Positions 60,638 to 64,000 of a stretch of DNA of 64,000 nucleotides are shown in pieces. The notes under the pieces were generated by a model. It was not told where the DNA came from. It ran no database searches and saw nothing but the letters and a program-made list of their open reading frames with translations. Both the position numbers and the translations under genes were made by a program. Source of the stretch: an uncultured Eubacteriales bacterium (lineage in GTDB: Bacteria > Bacillota > Clostridia > Oscillospirales > Acutalibacteraceae); assembly GCA_934489895.1 (NCBI GenBank), contig CAKSST010000007.1, positions 9,681 through 73,680 on the forward strand, written 5' to 3'. Every line of letters starts with the position of its first letter. Position 1 is the first letter of the stretch.

Positions 60638-61999
60638 TTATTTTCCTACGCAAAAACGTTTAAATACTTCATCAGTAACGGCGGTTGTTACCCGCTCGCC
60701 CGTAAGCTCAAGCAATGCGGAAAGCGCATCGTCAACACAAACACCCACAGCATCAGCCGTTGTTCCGCTCTCAAATGCAGAAATTGCATCATTTAAGGCA
60801 TCGCCTGCGCGCAAAGCGCAGTCTCTTTGGCGTGTACTTATCAGCACTGCGGCATCTGGGTCAAGCTTATCAGCGCCGACAGTTTTTAATATTGCGTCAC
60901 TTAACGCATCAATACCCTCTTTATCCTTAGCGGATATCTGCACAACACTCAAACCCTCAAACTGTGACATGTCAGGCTTATCATTAAGATCAATTTTATT
61001 TATAACCGCCACAGACGGCTTTTGCTTCATCATTTCAATCAACCTGCGGTCATATTCCAAAAGTTGTGATGACGCATCAAACACGCCTAAAATAAGCTGT
61101 GCTTGCTCAACTTTGTTCAAAGCACGCTCAACGCCTATACGCTCAACTTCATCTATTGCCTCACGCAAGCCTGCAGTGTCACACAGCCGCAGCTGTACAT
61201 CGCCGACTTTAACCGTTTTTTCTATTACATCACGGGTTGTACCCGCAAGAGAGGTTACTATTGAGCATTCATTACCCGCAAGCACATTCATCAGGGTGGA
61301 TTTGCCCGCGTTGGGGCTGCCGGCAATAGCCGTTACAATACCGCTGCGCAACAACTGACCGCAATCAAAATCCTTTATCATTTTACAAAGCTTACCATGC
61401 GCCGTACGCAGGGTACTCTCAATATTCTGTTCTGACAAACCGGGAATATCCTCATCGGGATAATCGCACAATGCCGCAAAGTCGGAAGCGGCGGTAAGCA
61501 AAAGTTGTTTGACCTCGTTTATGCTTTGTGCCGTTTTGCCGCTATGCGCCGCGTTTGCAAGCGCCAATGTCTGACGCGAGTTTGCCGCAATAATTTCTGT
61601 TATACTTTCTGCTCTTGTCAAGTCAAGTTTGCCGTTTAAAAAAGCTCGGCGTGAAAACTCACCAGGGCTCGCTGAGCGCGCACCCGCCGCAAGCACGCAA
61701 GTTAGCACCTGCTTTGCCACAAACTCCCCGCCGTGGACGGTAAGCTCAACAACATTTTCACCCGTATAGCTCTTAGGGGAACGAAAAACAAGCGCCACCG
61801 CCTCATCAACAAGACGGTCGCCGTCATACACATTTCCGTAAATCGCAGTATATCCCGCCTTATCGGCAAGCTTTTGTCCCGAAAAGGATTTAAAAACTTT
61901 ATCAGCAATAATAATAGCGTCTTCACCGGAAATCCTAATCATAGAAACACTGCCTGCACCCGCGGGAGTCGCAATGGCCGCTACGGTATCAGCTGACAT
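60638..61999 (-). CDS. mnmE: tRNA modification GTPase MnmE
   Basis: GTPase partner of MnmG, 453 residues. N-terminal formyl-THF binding domain (IAAIATPAGAGSVSMIRISG-like start; AVALVFRSPKSYTGE near 72), G domain with GSPNAGKSTLMN (near 225), DTAGLRE (near 269) and NKID (near 332), and the C-terminal CVGK signature (FKRFCVGK). ATG 61999 is used because GGGGTG lies 9 nt upstream; GTG 62011 would absorb it. First gene of the mnmE-mnmG-rsmG-parB/noc operon; diverges from gdhA instead of following yidC-jag as in many Firmicutes. Confidence 0.96.
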   Translation of the reverse strand: MSADTVAAIATPAGAGSVSMIRISGEDAIIIADKVFKSFSGQKLADKAGYTAIYGNVYDGDRLVDEAVALVFRSPKSYTGENVVELTVHGGEFVAKQVLTCVLAAGARSASPGEFSRRAFLNGKLDLTRAESITEIIAANSRQTLALANAAHSGKTAQSINEVKQLLLTAASDFAALCDYPDEDIPGLSEQNIESTLRTAHGKLCKMIKDFDCGQLLRSGIVTAIAGSPNAGKSTLMNVLAGNECSIVTSLAGTTRDVIEKTVKVGDVQLRLCDTAGLREAIDEVERIGVERALNKVEQAQLILGVFDASSQLLEYDRRLIEMMKQKPSVAVINKIDLNDKPDMSQFEGLSVVQISAKDKEGIDALSDAILKTVGADKLDPDAAVLISTRQRDCALRAGDALNDAISAFESGTTADAVGVCVDDALSALLELTGERVTTAVTDEVFKRFCVGK

Positions 62000-62096
62000 A
62001 CTTAAAATCACCCCATTGATAAGTTATTCTATCATAAATTCATATATCTATCAACAAAAACTCAAAATTTTACTGGATTTGACGCCAAAAAAATTA

Positions 62097-62125
62097 TTGA
62101 CATAGCTTTTTTGCAGTTATATAAT
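62097..62125 (+). promoter_or_regulatory. Strong promoter of gdhA
   Basis: Consensus TTGACA (62097-62102), 17-nt spacer, consensus TATAAT (62120-62125). Together with AAAGGAGG before the ATG it predicts high expression. Confidence 0.85.
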
Positions 62126-62134
62126 CTATTTTAA

Positions 62135-63511
<1,377 letters not shown>

Positions 63512-63512
63512 A

Positions 63513-63618
63513 CCTTGACTGCCGGCTAAGCCGGTACTGGCCAGACCGAAAGTCTGCCGAATAATATGCCAACCGCAAGCGGTCTCTTAGCTACCGCTAA
63601 AGCGGTTGGTTATTTTTT
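63513..63618 (+). terminator. Hairpin series ending gdhA
   Basis: GCCGGCTAAGCCGG (63522-63535), CAGACCGAAAGTCTG (63542-63556), and nested alternatives ACCGCAAGCGGT (63572-63583) / ACCGCTAAAGCGGT (63593-63606) / outer CCAACCGC ... GCGGTTGG (63569-63609) followed by TTATTTTTT. The outer stem with T-run is the terminator; the inner two hairpins are mutually compatible alternatives. Confidence 0.7.
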
Positions 63619-63620
63619 GC

Positions 63621-63781
63621 TTAGCCAAAGCATTTAAACTTGAATCAGATTTTGAAACAAGTATTTTTCGCTGTGCTTTGTTAGAATACTCGTAAATCCG
63701 TTAGCCTATGGGCGACAATGAGCCGAAAGACGCCTAAAAACCGCCTTTTAAGGCTGCTTCAAGTCTAAATGCTTTGGCTAA
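63621..63781. repeat. Terminal-inverted-repeat element B (161 nt)
   Basis: 24-nt arms (63621-63644 and 63758-63781) are inverted copies with one mismatch; they start TTAGCCAAAGCATTTA and end TAAATGCTTTGGCTAA. The interior carries the core at 63676-63704 shared with element A, then GCGACAATGAGCC and AAAAACCGCCTTTTAA, the latter also matching element A (AAAATCCGCTCTTTAA). No ORF. Confidence 0.65.
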
Positions 63782-63953
63782 ATTTACCGGCTCACACGTA
63801 GACGGGTCTGCAAATTCTTTTATGCTTATTTGCTTGTACGAAAAATCTTCTTGCGGTTGCCAAACCGCTTTGCATCATACCACAGGATTTCTTTTTGTGT
63901 TCATCGAAAAAAGTGAACAAGTACAGTAAAAACGGACAATAAAAAAATCCCCC
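63782..63953. other. Non-coding stretch before the right edge
   Basis: No ORF with a ribosome binding site. GCGGTTGCCAAACCGC forms a hairpin at 63853-63868, and GTGTTCATCG ... GTGAACAAG repeats are weak. Nothing else is recognised. Confidence 0.5.
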
Positions 63954-64000
63954 TCCTATGGTAGAATTAAATAACTACCATAGGAGGGTATTTTTATGTC
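63954..64000 (+). promoter_or_regulatory. Hairpin sequestering the ribosome binding site of a gene starting at the edge
   Basis: CCCTCCTATGGTAG (63951-63964 approx.) and CTACCATAGGAGGG (63977-63990 approx.) are perfect inverted copies with a TTATTTAATT-type loop. GGAGGG of the second arm lies 5-8 nt before ATG at 63996, so the ribosome binding site is paired in the hairpin. Such 5' structures are typical of transposase genes of IS elements, where they block read-through expression. Only the first two codons' bases are in the window. Confidence 0.6.

Noticed and set aside
60378..61358. 326-codon plus-strand frame over mnmG and mnmE
   Set aside because: Antisense shadow of two clear housekeeping genes; Ser/Thr/Ala-rich composition typical of reverse frames, no ribosome binding site.

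Overview
The window reads as chromosome from an endospore-forming anaerobic member of the Clostridia, most likely Oscillospiraceae/Ruminococcaceae-like. This is inferred from sporulation genes (spoVAC, dipicolinate synthase dpaA/dpaB behind a sigma-K-like promoter, bofA), AddAB instead of RecBCD, a T-box leader in front of thrS, strong GGAGG ribosome binding sites with frequent TTG/GTG starts, and low-to-moderate GC. No rRNA, tRNA, CRISPR array or prophage was seen.

Layout. 1-6050: a six-gene minus-strand cluster (two near-duplicate SDR dehydrogenases, a type I 3-dehydroquinate-dehydratase-like protein, an MDR reductase, a serine hydrolase, a YitT membrane protein) diverging from an AraC regulator; it looks like an inducible catabolic unit. 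6070-15060: spoVAC on its own, an ABC ATPase coupled to a 36-residue membrane peptide, rpe, a CofE-like protein, a polysaccharide deacetylase, murC with two membrane proteins, and the dipicolinate synthase operon. 15050-30780: a broken SLOG gene, a small XRE regulator, addBA, bofA, rhaB, DUF378, an MBL hydrolase, ftsK/spoIIIE, tepA and an ABC-F ATPase. 30830-39500: metG-tatD, trkA-trkH, azlCD and a glycerol-1-phosphate dehydrogenase. 39500-46540 is the most accessory part: hairpin arrays, a frameshifted DUF2142-like gene, NUDIX, AlkD, TIGR04076, nitroreductase, cupin and SGNH genes, a probable 6S RNA, and a promoter-to-terminator interval that looks like an unknown non-coding RNA. 46540-57110: a large predicted TIM-barrel protein, thrS with its T-box, pth-mfd and a SurA-like lipoprotein. 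57110-64000: mnmE-mnmG-rsmG-parB/noc, the usual origin-proximal block but without parA, then gdhA and the start of what may be a mobile element.

The most unusual content is non-coding: (a) the 46246-46536 transcript with three GTGAGTCC motifs, (b) two related elements with terminal inverted repeats at 56861-56969 and 63621-63781 that share a core differing only by transitions, and (c) two opposite-strand arrays of about 20-nt mini-hairpins with AAAACT-type linkers at 36868-36984 and 39512-39606. Two genes (15052-15475 and 40006-41880) carry frame-breaking small deletions.
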